Source: Muribaculaceae bacterium Isolate-036 (Harlan) (GTDB taxonomy: Bacteria > Bacteroidota > Bacteroidia > Bacteroidales > Muribaculaceae). Taken from it: 64,000 bases of DNA. The stretch lies in NCBI GenBank assembly GCA_003833075.1, contig RIAY01000001.1:248001-312000 (forward strand). Reading direction: 5' to 3'. The notes under the pieces were generated by a model. It was not told the origin of the DNA and searched no databases. It worked only from the letters and a program-made list of their open reading frames with translations. Below, in pieces: positions 1 through 10,599 of this stretch (position 1 is the stretch's first letter; the number at the start of each line of letters is the position of its first letter). A program made the position numbers and the translations under genes.

Positions 1-346
1 GGTAAAATTCGGGTGCCGGAGAGTTGACGACGCGGAATGTGGCTTCAGTCAGTGTGATTCCCGGCTCCTCTTCGAGAATGCGTTTTACGCGGCGGCATAT
101 TTCATGATACATCTCCCTTTTCTTAGTATTCATCGATTCTATCCGGTCTCCTTTGAGCATTGCGGATATCACAATCATCGCACGCCTTTCGCTGACCCAG
201 AATCTTGAGGCAGGCATCATCGCGGCGCGAGTGAAAACCTCCTGCAACGGCACTGTGCCCAACAGATGCAACTGTGATTTGAACGCCTGTAGCAACTCTT
301 TGTCTCTCTGATCATTGAACTCTACAACAGATCCTTTCTTTTTCAT
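1..346 (-). CDS. Conserved Bacteroidales small protein, 3' end cut by the window edge
   Basis: At least 115 codons are visible, beginning at the ATG at 346 and open to the left edge. The N-terminus is basic and followed by helical, Arg/Lys-rich sequence (a SRFWVSERRA segment, then a KREMYHEICRR segment). I recognise no named domain. From memory, similar proteins occur beside phage-like loci in Bacteroidales, which fits the capsid-like genes on the opposite strand, but this is weak. A TAnnTTTG promoter element lies about 40 bp upstream on the minus strand. Function is unknown; DNA binding is only a guess from its charge and helical look. Confidence 0.6.
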   Translation of the reverse strand, partial: MKKKGSVVEFNDQRDKELLQAFKSQLHLLGTVPLQEVFTRAAMMPASRFWVSERRAMIVISAMLKGDRIESMNTKKREMYHEICRRVKRILEEEPGITLTEATFRVVNSPAPEFY

Positions 347-387
347 GTTCTCTTAAGTTTATAGTGATATATTCTGATTTTACGCTG

Positions 388-395
388 CAAATATA
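388..395 (-). promoter_or_regulatory. -7 promoter element for the left-edge gene
   Basis: The minus strand reads TATATTTG here, matching the Bacteroidota -7 consensus TAnnTTTG. It lies 41 bp before the ATG at 346 and is back to back with the plus-strand promoter at 451-480. Confidence 0.55.
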
Positions 396-450
396 ATAGC
401 AATGTTAGTAATATGCAAGTATATTTATTAACAATGTCAACAAATAAAAC

Positions 451-480
451 TTGGCACAGGATTTTTACGTATAATTTTGC
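451..480 (+). promoter_or_regulatory. Promoter of the capsid-like gene cluster
   Basis: A TTGG -33-like element (451-454) and a TAATTTTG -7 element (473-480) are separated by 18 bp, close to the Bacteroidota pattern. The possible TTG start at 477 falls inside the -7 element, so translation must begin downstream, at the ATG at 516. Confidence 0.6.
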
Positions 481-515
481 ATCATCGAAAAAGGAAAGTT
501 TTAAACCAACCGATT

Positions 516-1067
516 ATGCTGAAAATACTTAAAAGAAAAGATGAGCGGCAGGATGAGAGCCGCGAGAAAGGGAACGTTGCCGTTTTGGAAGAGACACCGC
601 TCGGCAGAGAGATGCTTGAACCGGTCGTGGAGAAAGAGGAGGATACTGCTGAAAATGCCGATGAAACCGAACAAGTTGAGACAGAAGGAGAGGCACAAGA
701 GGATCGTAGTTGCGGAATCACAGCTGAGTTTCAGATGGCGGCAGAGTCTTTTGCCAAGGGTGGAGGCGTGGATCCGGAACGGCTTGAGGAGGCGTTGGCG
801 TTCATGCAGAGGACGGGAGAGGCTTGGCGCGATGGAGCTTTGACAGTGGATTTGCTTGAGACTGTTATCAAAGGTTTAGGCTTTGACGCAGCCGTCGCAA
901 ATGCTTTCGCCGAGGGTGAGCTGCAGGGACGCAACACCCGGATTGCCGAGGAGTTCATGAAGCCCGAAGATTCCGACGGTCTGCCGCACCTCTCGGGTCG
1001 CGGAAATATCGGAAGCGGTCGGAAGAAAGTATCTTCAATATTCGATCTTGCCCGTAGCGCGGGGTGA
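516..1067 (+). CDS. Putative phage scaffold-like acidic protein
   Basis: This is a 183-residue protein using the ATG at 516; a longer TTG start at 477 is excluded because it lies inside the promoter. The N-terminal third is very rich in Glu/Asp and low in complexity. The centre looks helical and the C-terminus has a short Gly/Ser/Lys tail. I recognise no family. The reason to suggest a scaffolding or head-assembly role is position: it directly precedes the capsid-like gene by 58 bp in one transcription unit, the usual place for a phage scaffold or protease gene, and it has the acidic helical composition common in scaffolds. This is inference. No protease motif is apparent. Confidence 0.6.
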   Translation: MLKILKRKDERQDESREKGNVAVLEETPLGREMLEPVVEKEEDTAENADETEQVETEGEAQEDRSCGITAEFQMAAESFAKGGGVDPERLEEALAFMQRTGEAWRDGALTVDLLETVIKGLGFDAAVANAFAEGELQGRNTRIAEEFMKPEDSDGLPHLSGRGNIGSGRKKVSSIFDLARSAG

Positions 1068-1125
1068 GACCGAATGTCAGATAATTTGACATAAAATAAT
1101 CACTAACTTACAAATTTTAAAGAAA

Positions 1126-2646
1126 ATGAATGCAGAAAATCTCAATGTGACAGCCGGAACGGCTAATCTTCAGACTCAGGTGCCGGGTGCCCCTGCAACC
1201 GTCTCCTCGGCGGCGGAAGTGACAGGTGGTGTTGCCGCCGGATCTTTTGTGGAGACAGACATCGATGACGAACTTTTTCAGTTCAACTCAGATGACACTC
1301 CGCTGATGAATTTGATGCTTCGCGCAAAGCGGGTCAAGGTAAACAGCCCGGAAGTGGAGCATTACATGATCGATGAGTCGCGCAGCCTGATAACTGTGGC
1401 GGAAGATGTGGAAGAGCAGAACAAGATGCAGGTGACACTCCCTCTTCTCGCACAGGACCAGAATCTTCCGCGTCCTTACTCGACTCTTCTTGTGAAAGGG
1501 GTCGACGGCTATACGCCCGACGGCGACTCTCGCACTCCAGGCAAAGAACTCATGCTTTTTGTTGTGGCGGTGGATCCGACGACCAACAATCCTGTGGTAC
1601 GTGCGGTAAATGGTCGCAAATCGCAGAAAGAAGACGAATTTTCGAGTGTGCCGCGAATACCGGCTGGTACGAAGGTGGTGATTCTTGCAAACTCGCTTTA
1701 CGAGACGCAGAAGGAGGTTGACCCCGATCTGATTGTGCCTCAGCCCACGAAGATATATCTTCAGAAAAGGGGTATGAACCAGGTTGTTTCCGACTATTTC
1801 GAATCGCAGCGCAAACGGATTCCCTTCTCCAAGGCTATAATCGCGGAGCAGGCGATAGCCAACTTCAAGGTGCGCGGCAACCGCACTCTCTGGGCGGGGC
1901 GCGCCGGCAAATTCAAGATGAATGTGCCCAGAATGGGATTGCAGTATGTATATTGCACCGAAGGTCTGCGCTGGCAGTTCAAACGTGAGCTTATGCACAA
2001 GGGGAAATGGACCGTAGAGGATGTCATAGCGTTGGCGAAGATGTTTTTCACCGGAGAGGATGTTCCCAAGACGGCTCTCCTGCTTGCAGGAAAGAATCTG
2101 TTGGAGCAGATACAGTGCATCGACTTCTCGAAACATCCTGAGATACAGATTTCGACCAAGGTCAACAGTGTCGGCTGGACTGTGACCAACTTCCACACCG
2201 TGTTCGGAGACATTGAGATCAAGCGTGAACCCACGCTCGACCGTCTCGGATGGAGCAATTCCGGCGCATTGATCGGAGAAAATCGCCTGGTGCATTATGT
2301 CTATTCATCAGAACACAGTTTCAGTGATCGTGTCGACGGGGAGGAAGCGACTCGCAACGGCATTCTTATCTGGGATGCCCTCGCGCTGAAAGGAAGCTGT
2401 CATATCTGGATTGACGGAGACTGCGACAAACCCACGGACGGCTCGTTCGCCTTCCGCATGTGGAACGGAGAGGAAGCACCGTCAGACGCAGTTTCGGGAG
2501 ATATATTCTATCTCACTTCCGACTGTCCGGGAATGTCTCCCTCCGCGCGTATCGGGCAGATATGGCAGGCGGTGAAGACAATGGGTGACGATGGATCCGA
2601 AAAAATCGCATGGCAACCTTATTCCGGCGAGATTGAGGTCAGCTGA
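1126..2646 (+). CDS. HK97-fold/SU10-like major capsid protein homologue
   Basis: This is a 506-residue protein. After a disordered Thr/Ala/Gly-rich N-terminus comes a DDELFQFNSDDTPLMNLM segment, resembling the 'D..TPL' start of SU10/DUF5309-type major capsid proteins. Near residues 365-430 there is a region like a capsid C-terminal domain (FGDIEIKREPTLDRLG, then a WDALALKG segment). A beta-rich extension of about 70 residues follows. Length suits a major capsid protein with an insertion. It is second in a plus-strand run of four small genes. No transmembrane segment or signal peptide is seen. It could instead be a domesticated, capsid-derived shell protein, because the usual terminase, portal and tail genes are not visible downstream. 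A structure prediction would settle the fold. Confidence 0.6.
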   Translation: MNAENLNVTAGTANLQTQVPGAPATVSSAAEVTGGVAAGSFVETDIDDELFQFNSDDTPLMNLMLRAKRVKVNSPEVEHYMIDESRSLITVAEDVEEQNKMQVTLPLLAQDQNLPRPYSTLLVKGVDGYTPDGDSRTPGKELMLFVVAVDPTTNNPVVRAVNGRKSQKEDEFSSVPRIPAGTKVVILANSLYETQKEVDPDLIVPQPTKIYLQKRGMNQVVSDYFESQRKRIPFSKAIIAEQAIANFKVRGNRTLWAGRAGKFKMNVPRMGLQYVYCTEGLRWQFKRELMHKGKWTVEDVIALAKMFFTGEDVPKTALLLAGKNLLEQIQCIDFSKHPEIQISTKVNSVGWTVTNFHTVFGDIEIKREPTLDRLGWSNSGALIGENRLVHYVYSSEHSFSDRVDGEEATRNGILIWDALALKGSCHIWIDGDCDKPTDGSFAFRMWNGEEAPSDAVSGDIFYLTSDCPGMSPSARIGQIWQAVKTMGDDGSEKIAWQPYSGEIEVS

Positions 2647-2679
2647 AACCGCGAGTCATGAACAAACATATAAGGTAAC

Positions 2680-2916
2680 ATGAAAAAGACGTATGGAGTA
2701 AACGGGATGATGGAATGGAATGCCATCATCCCCGTAGGACGCACTTCGGTAAGAGTGCATTTTACCGGTGGAACCGTCACCGGATATGGTGTTTCGCCCG
2801 CGACATTCACCACCGACAACCCGGCTGTGATACACCTGATAGAGAACAGTCACTGGTTCCGTCACCGCAAGATAATGCTTCTCAAGACAGAAGGCTCGCC
2901 GGCAAGGAGGAAATAG
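2680..2916 (+). CDS. Small phage-like hypothetical protein
   Basis: This 78-residue protein lies 33 bp after the capsid-like gene and 43 bp before the next one, in the same orientation. It opens with a Met/Lys start and has several short beta-prone stretches (VRVHFTGGTVTGYGV), ending in a basic tail. No family is recognised. Small beta-rich proteins between capsid and neck genes are often head decoration or minor head proteins, so that role is possible. The ATG at 2680 is followed by lysines and preceded by an A-rich leader, which makes it the best start. Confidence 0.55.
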   Translation: MKKTYGVNGMMEWNAIIPVGRTSVRVHFTGGTVTGYGVSPATFTTDNPAVIHLIENSHWFRHRKIMLLKTEGSPARRK

Positions 2917-2959
2917 AGACAAGACAGTTTTAAACAGTTTTTTTTATTTATGGAATAAT

Positions 2960-3544
2960 ATGGAAGTCAAGATAAGCGAGATGGTGTCGGGAGTGTTGAA
3001 ATATCTCGATGAAAACGAAGAAATGATAGTTGACAAAACGGAATTCGGATACCCCGCGACATCTCTCACGGATCTTGTCGCAGAGGTGTTGCCCGATGTG
3101 GCTGAGAGAACCGTAGCCGAAGCCGAACGCGGAGATATTGACGAGTGGCTGGAGATGGAGGGAGATTTCGAATGGGTGTCTCCGGGCACGGGAGAGATGG
3201 AGCTTCCTGAGGATTTTCTTCGTCTCGCGGTGTTCCGTATGAGCGATTGGAAACGCTCCGTGTCTGTGGCTGTTTCTTCGGATTCACCGGTATATTCCCT
3301 GCGTTTCAATCCTGGGTGTGACCGCAAGAGGATAAGGAAATCACCGATGGTGGCTGTCGTGGAAGGGAGAGGGCGCAGGAAACTGGAATTTACCGGTTCC
3401 ACCGATGCCGGGGCGTATGTCGAGCTTGCGGGTTATGTGCCCCGACCTGCAGGCGATGATCCCGAAAAACTCCGGATACCCCGAAGTCTCGTGAAGAGAG
3501 TCGTCATGAACGCGGCGTCAAAAGTCAGGGAAATCCGAATCTGA
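2960..3544 (+). CDS. Possible phage neck/adaptor-like protein
   Basis: This is a 194-residue protein, last of the capsid-like cluster. It starts with helical acidic sequence, then has a GEMELPEDFLRLAVFRMSDW segment at about residues 75-94 followed by beta-rich sequence around residues 100-150. That layout (helical N-terminus, then an 'LPxDFlRl' motif and strands) resembles head-tail connector or tail accessory proteins of the P22 gp4 / gp10 kind. I offer this only as a weak family call. A stem-loop 3-33 bp after the stop ends the cluster. If the call is right, head-completion functions are kept while the portal and packaging genes are missing from view. Confidence 0.5.
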   Translation: MEVKISEMVSGVLKYLDENEEMIVDKTEFGYPATSLTDLVAEVLPDVAERTVAEAERGDIDEWLEMEGDFEWVSPGTGEMELPEDFLRLAVFRMSDWKRSVSVAVSSDSPVYSLRFNPGCDRKRIRKSPMVAVVEGRGRRKLEFTGSTDAGAYVELAGYVPRPAGDDPEKLRIPRSLVKRVVMNAASKVREIRI

Positions 3545-3546
3545 CA

Positions 3547-3577
3547 AGACCCCGTCCCGTTTGCCGGGATGGGGTCT
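3547..3577 (+). terminator. Stem-loop terminator after the capsid-like cluster
   Basis: AGACCCC-G-TCCCG pairs with CGGGA-T-GGGGTCT around a five-base loop. The stem is GC-rich but only weakly followed by T residues, so termination strength is uncertain. Confidence 0.6.
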
Positions 3578-3634
3578 AACTGTTCAAAAACATATGGTAA
3601 AGTTTGCAAAACACGAAACGCACATATATGAGGG

Positions 3635-3666
3635 TTTGCACAGGTTGATTAATCTTCGTATATTTG
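3635..3666 (+). promoter_or_regulatory. Promoter of the GH2 beta-galactosidase gene
   Basis: TTTG (3635-3638) and TATATTTG (3659-3666) are 20 bp apart, a near-perfect Bacteroidota -33/-7 pair. The leader to the ATG at 3701 is about 28 bp. Confidence 0.7.
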
Positions 3667-3694
3667 CAGCATTACTTATCGGCTTATAATCTAA

Positions 3695-6814
<3,120 letters not shown>

Positions 6815-6853
6815 GGCAGCTGCAGGAACTGCAGAATAAATACATAACCGAAT

Positions 6854-6897
6854 AAAAATGGTCAGCCGCTTCCTTCGCGAAGCCGCTGACCATTTTT
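6854..6897 (+). terminator. Strong intrinsic terminator after the GH2 gene
   Basis: AAAAATGGTCAGC pairs exactly with GCTGACCATTTTT, with a further inner CTTC/GAAG pairing. The right arm ends in five Ts, and the A-rich left arm would let it work in both directions. Confidence 0.85.
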
Positions 6898-6990
6898 ATA
6901 AGTAAGTATTGGAAATCAGAGAGTCTTTGGATTTAACTTTCATTCACGTGTAGATGGTTTTTCGAGGGAATTTCACCAAGTCTCATCGGT

Positions 6991-7170
6991 CACATAGCCC
7001 GCCATAGTTTCGCAGTCAATCTGCTCAATGCCGGGGCGGATATAAAGACGGTGTCTTCGCTGCTTGGTCATGCGAGCATCAAGATGACCGAAGAGTATCT
7101 GCACGTCATTGACCAGCGCAAGCAGAAAGCCATCAACAAGCTCGGCAAGGTCGCCTTTGATGTTGATTGA
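6991..7170 (+). pseudogene. C-terminal remnant of a tyrosine recombinase/integrase
   Basis: One forward frame encodes about 59 residues and ends at the TGA at 7168-7170. It begins HIARHSFAVNLLNAG, continues into LLGHASIKMTEEYLHV and finishes with a lysine-rich tail. This carries the last catalytic signature of tyrosine recombinases: the HxxRH box, the LLGH box and the nucleophilic Tyr in EEYLHV. The in-frame sequence further left (about 6946-6990) does not resemble an integrase, and no N-terminal or core-binding domain exists upstream. It is therefore a 3' fragment left by decay or deletion of a mobile element, with no promoter or start of its own. Confidence 0.8.
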
Positions 7171-7198
7171 AGCTGATAATCCCCCGTGGCATTTTTGA

Positions 7199-7238
7199 CA
7201 CTTTGGCACTTTGGCACTTTGGCACTTTGGCACTTTCG
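7199..7238. repeat. 8-bp tandem repeat, five units
   Basis: Four exact CACTTTGG units are followed by a fifth, CACTTTCG, 28 bp after the integrase remnant stop. Such short non-coding tandem arrays are prone to slippage and often mark scars of past rearrangement. This is not a CRISPR, because there are no spacers. Confidence 0.85.
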
Positions 7239-7305
7239 CTTGTTATAGTGTTGTATAGGCGACCAGAAATGACTATGTTTCATTTTTGACGTGGATTTAG
7301 TGGTT

Positions 7306-7337
7306 GGACATCGGGAGGGAACCCCGGTGTCCTTTTT
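7306..7337 (+). terminator. Terminator-like hairpin between integrase remnant and pckA
   Basis: GGACATCGGG and the downstream CCCCGGTGTCC form a stem with one G-T pair, followed by five Ts (7333-7337). It may be left over from the mobile element that held the integrase. The rest of 7238-7422 shows no gene. Confidence 0.6.
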
Positions 7338-7422
7338 CTCTGTTGTCCAATCCGATGAAAATGATTATCTTTTCAAACTAAAACGGCATTTTGTCATGTC
7401 AGGTTCGAATGTAGGGGGTATA

Positions 7423-7459
7423 AAAATAAATGCCACGCAAAACTGCATGGCATTTATTT
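7423..7459 (-). terminator. pckA terminator
   Basis: An A/T-flanked 12-bp stem (AAATAAATGCCA and its complement) lies 19 bp beyond the pckA stop. Read on the minus strand it ends in TTATTTTTA, as expected for an intrinsic terminator. Confidence 0.8.
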
Positions 7460-7477
7460 CTATAGTTTGAGACCGGA

Positions 7478-9082
7478 TCAGATGTGGGGACCTGCCGCAA
7501 CGAGAGCCTTGCCGGCTTCGTTGGTCTCGAATTTCTTGAAGTTGTTGATGAACATCTCGGCGAGTTTCTTAGCCTTGTCATCCCATTCTTTGGCATCTGC
7601 ATAGGTGTCGCGGGGATCGAGGATGCCGGTGTTTACGCCGGGAAGTTCGGTAGGAATAACGAAATCGAAGTAGGGAAGAACCTTTGTGGGAGCCTTCTCG
7701 ATGTCACCGTTGAGGATGTCGTCGATGATACCGCGTGTGTCAGGAATTGAGATACGTTTGCCAGTACCGTTCCAACCTGTGTTCACGAGGTATGCTTTAG
7801 CGCCGTTGAGGCTCATTTTCTTCTCAAGTTCCTCTGCATATTTTGTGGGGTGCAGAGAAAGGAATGCCTGACCGAAGCAAGCCGAGAATGTGGGAGTAGG
7901 CTCTGTGATGCCACGCTCTGTTCCGGCGAGTTTAGCGGTGAAGCCGCTGAGGAAGTAATATTTAGCCTGCTCGTTGTTGAGGAGGGCAACAGGAGGAAGA
8001 ACTCCAAACGCGTCTGCGCTGAGGAAGATCACCTGCTTTGCTGCCGGACCTTTGGACACGGGCTTTACGATGTTCTCGATGTGGTAGATAGGATAAGAAA
8101 CGCGGGTGTTCTCAGTCACGCTCTTGTCAGCGAAATCACATTTGCCGTCAGCCTCTACTGTAACGTTCTCAAGAAGAGCGTCGCGCTTGATGGCGCCGTA
8201 GATGTCGGGTTCGTTTTCCTTGGAAAGGTTGATGACCTTAGCGTAGCAGCCACCCTCGTAGTTGAAGACACCGTCGTTATCCCAGCCGTGCTCGTCGTCA
8301 CCGATGAGTTTACGTTTCGGGTCAGTGGAGAGGGTAGTCTTGCCTGTTCCGGAAAGACCGAAGAAGATGGCTGTTGAAGTCTCTTCCATGTTGGTGTTGG
8401 CTGAGCAGTGCATTGAAGCGATGCCACGGAGAGGATTGAAGTAGTTCATCATGGAGAACATACCTTTCTTCATCTCGCCGCCATACCAGGTGTTGATGAT
8501 TACCTGCTCGCGCTCTTTGATGTTGAATGCCACTACTGTCTCTGAGTGGAGACCGAGCTCTTCGTAGTTCTCGCATTTAGCCTTTGATGCGTTGAAGACA
8601 ACGAAGTCGGGAGTGAAGTCTTCGAGTTCCTCTTTTGTAGGACGGATGAACATGTTGGTCACGAAGTGAGCCTGCCATGCAACCTCCATGATGAAACGTA
8701 CTTTAAGACGTGTAGCCTCGTTGGCGCCGCAGAACAGGTCTACAACGTAAAGAGTCTTGTCGCTGAGCTCTTTAACTGCCTTTTCGCGAAGCTCGTCCCA
8801 TACTTTTGTGGTGATCGGCTTGTTGTCATTCTTATATTCTTCGGAGGTCCACCATACGGTGTTTTCTGTAACCTCGTCTTTTACGAGATATTTGTCTTTG
8901 GGAGAACGACCTGTGTAAACGCCTGTGAATACGTCTACTGCACCGAGGTCGGTTGTGATACCTTTTTCATAACCCTCGAGGTTGGGGTTGGTCTCATCCT
9001 TGTAAAGCTCTTCATAAGAGGGATTGTGAATGATGTTCTTCACATCTTTGATCCCATACTGGGACAAATCCAATGTTGCCAT
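7478..9082 (-). CDS. pckA: Phosphoenolpyruvate carboxykinase (ATP)
   Basis: This 534-residue protein is the standard length for the ATP-dependent enzyme. It interconverts oxaloacetate and phosphoenolpyruvate. In Bacteroidales that step often runs towards CO2 fixation on the path to succinate. The P-loop GLSGTGKT is at residues 242-249, followed by the DDEHGWD kinase-2 region and the GGCYAK motif, all diagnostic. The RSPKDK segment near residue 59 matches the substrate-binding arginine region. It has its own terminator and a TAATTTTG -7 element about 70 bp upstream. It is a cytosolic single-gene unit with no unusual residues noticed. Confidence 0.97.
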   Translation of the reverse strand: MATLDLSQYGIKDVKNIIHNPSYEELYKDETNPNLEGYEKGITTDLGAVDVFTGVYTGRSPKDKYLVKDEVTENTVWWTSEEYKNDNKPITTKVWDELREKAVKELSDKTLYVVDLFCGANEATRLKVRFIMEVAWQAHFVTNMFIRPTKEELEDFTPDFVVFNASKAKCENYEELGLHSETVVAFNIKEREQVIINTWYGGEMKKGMFSMMNYFNPLRGIASMHCSANTNMEETSTAIFFGLSGTGKTTLSTDPKRKLIGDDEHGWDNDGVFNYEGGCYAKVINLSKENEPDIYGAIKRDALLENVTVEADGKCDFADKSVTENTRVSYPIYHIENIVKPVSKGPAAKQVIFLSADAFGVLPPVALLNNEQAKYYFLSGFTAKLAGTERGITEPTPTFSACFGQAFLSLHPTKYAEELEKKMSLNGAKAYLVNTGWNGTGKRISIPDTRGIIDDILNGDIEKAPTKVLPYFDFVIPTELPGVNTGILDPRDTYADAKEWDDKAKKLAEMFINNFKKFETNEAGKALVAAGPHI

Positions 9083-9150
9083 AAATTAAATAATATTTAT
9101 TTGGGTTTTATATAAGTTTTTTACCTTGTAATGCTCTTTTTACCACGATG

Positions 9151-9158
9151 CAAAATTA
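9151..9158 (-). promoter_or_regulatory. pckA -7 promoter element
   Basis: The minus strand reads TAATTTTG, 68 bp before the pckA ATG. A clear -33 partner at the usual spacing was not found. The remaining AT-rich sequence from 9083 to 9356 contains no gene that I can see. Confidence 0.5.
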
Positions 9159-9356
9159 ATCATTTTTTTTCAAAAAAAATAATATTAAGGAAAAATTTCC
9201 GTAATATTTAGCGCCTCTATGGAAAATTGTTTTCCGGGAGGTTCCGTTTTTGCCGGATACGTTCTGTGTTTTACCGGCGGAGTTCTGTATTTTAACAATC
9301 TATAGCACCCTTGTTCTTGCAGGAATAACAATTATTTTGCAATTTTGCAATCATTT

Positions 9357-10211
9357 ATGAAAACTGCAGACAAGATAAAGAATATATTTCAGACAACGGG
9401 CGATTCTTTGGCATCGATTTTTAAGGTCGCGCTTATGTCGCGGCGACTTTCGCCGTCGGCAAGCCGCAAAGACTCCACGCTGATTATTATGGGGAACGGA
9501 CCTTCGCTTAGGGAGGCGATCGACAGTCATGGCGATGTGTTGGAGAAATATGATCTTCTTTCTGTTAATTTTGCTCCTTTGTCTGCCGATTTCTTTAGTC
9601 TCAGACCGGAAATGCATCTCCTCGCCGATGGTGTCTTTTTCCAGCCTGACGCGCCGGGGAATGTGGCGGAGATGTGGTCCGCGCTGTCAAAAGCAGACTG
9701 GCGGATGTCTCTTTATGTGCCGGTGAAATACAGGAGTTGCCTGGCGCTCAAGACCCTTCCTTCAAATATAAAGGTGAGATATTTCAATCTGACTCCCGCT
9801 TCCGGATGGGGGTGGCTTGTGAGGAGGTTGTTCCGGGCGGGGCTTGCCATGCCCCGCCCAAGAAATGTACTTGTGCCTTCGCTGATGACGGCGATACGCG
9901 AGGGGTATTCAAGGATTGTGCTTACCGGGGCGGACCATAGCTGGAGCAAGTCTCTGTGGGTCACCGACAACAACCGTGTGGTCACTGTTCAGCCGCATTT
10001 CTATGAAGACAACGAAAAGGAGAGGGAGAGGGTGGAAAGCCTGTATAAAGATATAAGAATTCATCAGATATACGAGAGTTTCTCGATTGCGTTCCGAAGT
10101 TATTTCGCCGTTAAGGATTTCGCAGATTCGGAAGGTGTGGAGATTCTTAACGCGACACCAGGCTCTTTTATCGACGCTTTCCCACGCACCAGGCTCGAAC
10201 TTCTCGGTTAA
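9357..10211 (+). CDS. MptE-like/DUF115 protein, probable surface-glycan transferase
   Basis: This is a 284-residue protein. The ATG at 9357 is preferred over a TTG four codons earlier. An early segment, IIMGNGPSL, matches the nucleotide-binding 'GNGPSL' motif of the 6-hydroxymethylpterin diphosphokinase MptE-like / DUF115 family, whose bacterial members often sit in sialic-acid or surface-polysaccharide loci. The later LTGADHSW motif is also typical of that group. No signal peptide or transmembrane helix is present, so it should be cytosolic. It lies alone, 98 bp before a SemiSWEET gene and about 2 kb from the first glycosyltransferase of this region. The substrate is not predictable. I am fairly sure of the family, less of the role. 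Confidence 0.7.
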   Translation: MKTADKIKNIFQTTGDSLASIFKVALMSRRLSPSASRKDSTLIIMGNGPSLREAIDSHGDVLEKYDLLSVNFAPLSADFFSLRPEMHLLADGVFFQPDAPGNVAEMWSALSKADWRMSLYVPVKYRSCLALKTLPSNIKVRYFNLTPASGWGWLVRRLFRAGLAMPRPRNVLVPSLMTAIREGYSRIVLTGADHSWSKSLWVTDNNRVVTVQPHFYEDNEKERERVESLYKDIRIHQIYESFSIAFRSYFAVKDFADSEGVEILNATPGSFIDAFPRTRLELLG

Positions 10212-10309
10212 GGCGTCATTGAGGGTAGTGCGTTGTCTAAAATATACGAAATTACAATTTTGTCAAACTTTTTTCTCTCCGGATTTTTATTAATTATAAA
10301 CGTTTTATT

Positions 10310-10579
10310 ATGCTGATTGATATCATAGGTTATGCCGCCGCCATATGCATGGTGTTCGGCTATTTCCCTCAGGCGATTTACACCATCCGCACGCGTGATA
10401 CCGACGGTATCGCGTTGCCTACTTTCCTTTTGATGTTTCTGGGATCGGTATTTTTCATGATCCAGGGTTTCATGCTCGGTAATGTGCCTTTGTGGATAAC
10501 GAATCTTATCACCGGAACGTCATCTGCGATAATTTTCGGAATCAAGATGTATAACGACTATTTCAAGAAAAAGGATTGA
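10310..10579 (+). CDS. SemiSWEET-type sugar transporter
   Basis: This 89-residue integral membrane protein has three hydrophobic helices. The PQ-loop signature GYFPQ at residues 18-22 is followed by a TDGIALPTF segment, which is diagnostic of SemiSWEETs. These dimerise to form a 3+3 helix channel that moves mono- or disaccharides down a gradient across the inner membrane. Length and topology match characterised bacterial examples. The gene ends 20 bp from the convergent gene on the minus strand. The cargo sugar cannot be deduced from the sequence. Confidence 0.9.
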   Translation: MLIDIIGYAAAICMVFGYFPQAIYTIRTRDTDGIALPTFLLMFLGSVFFMIQGFMLGNVPLWITNLITGTSSAIIFGIKMYNDYFKKKD

Positions 10580-10599
10580 AGTCAGATTCCTTGGAAGTG

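Noticed and set aside
477-515. TTG-initiated extension of the scaffold-like protein
   Set aside because: The TTG is inside the -7 promoter element and would not be transcribed.
1288-2295. Long open frame (335 codons) antisense to the capsid-like gene
   Set aside because: It mirrors the codon pattern of the plus-strand gene, has no promoter or recognisable domain, and the plus frame is longer and better supported.
7199-7238. Possible CRISPR array
   Set aside because: Units are only 8 bp and directly adjacent, with no spacers and no cas genes nearby.
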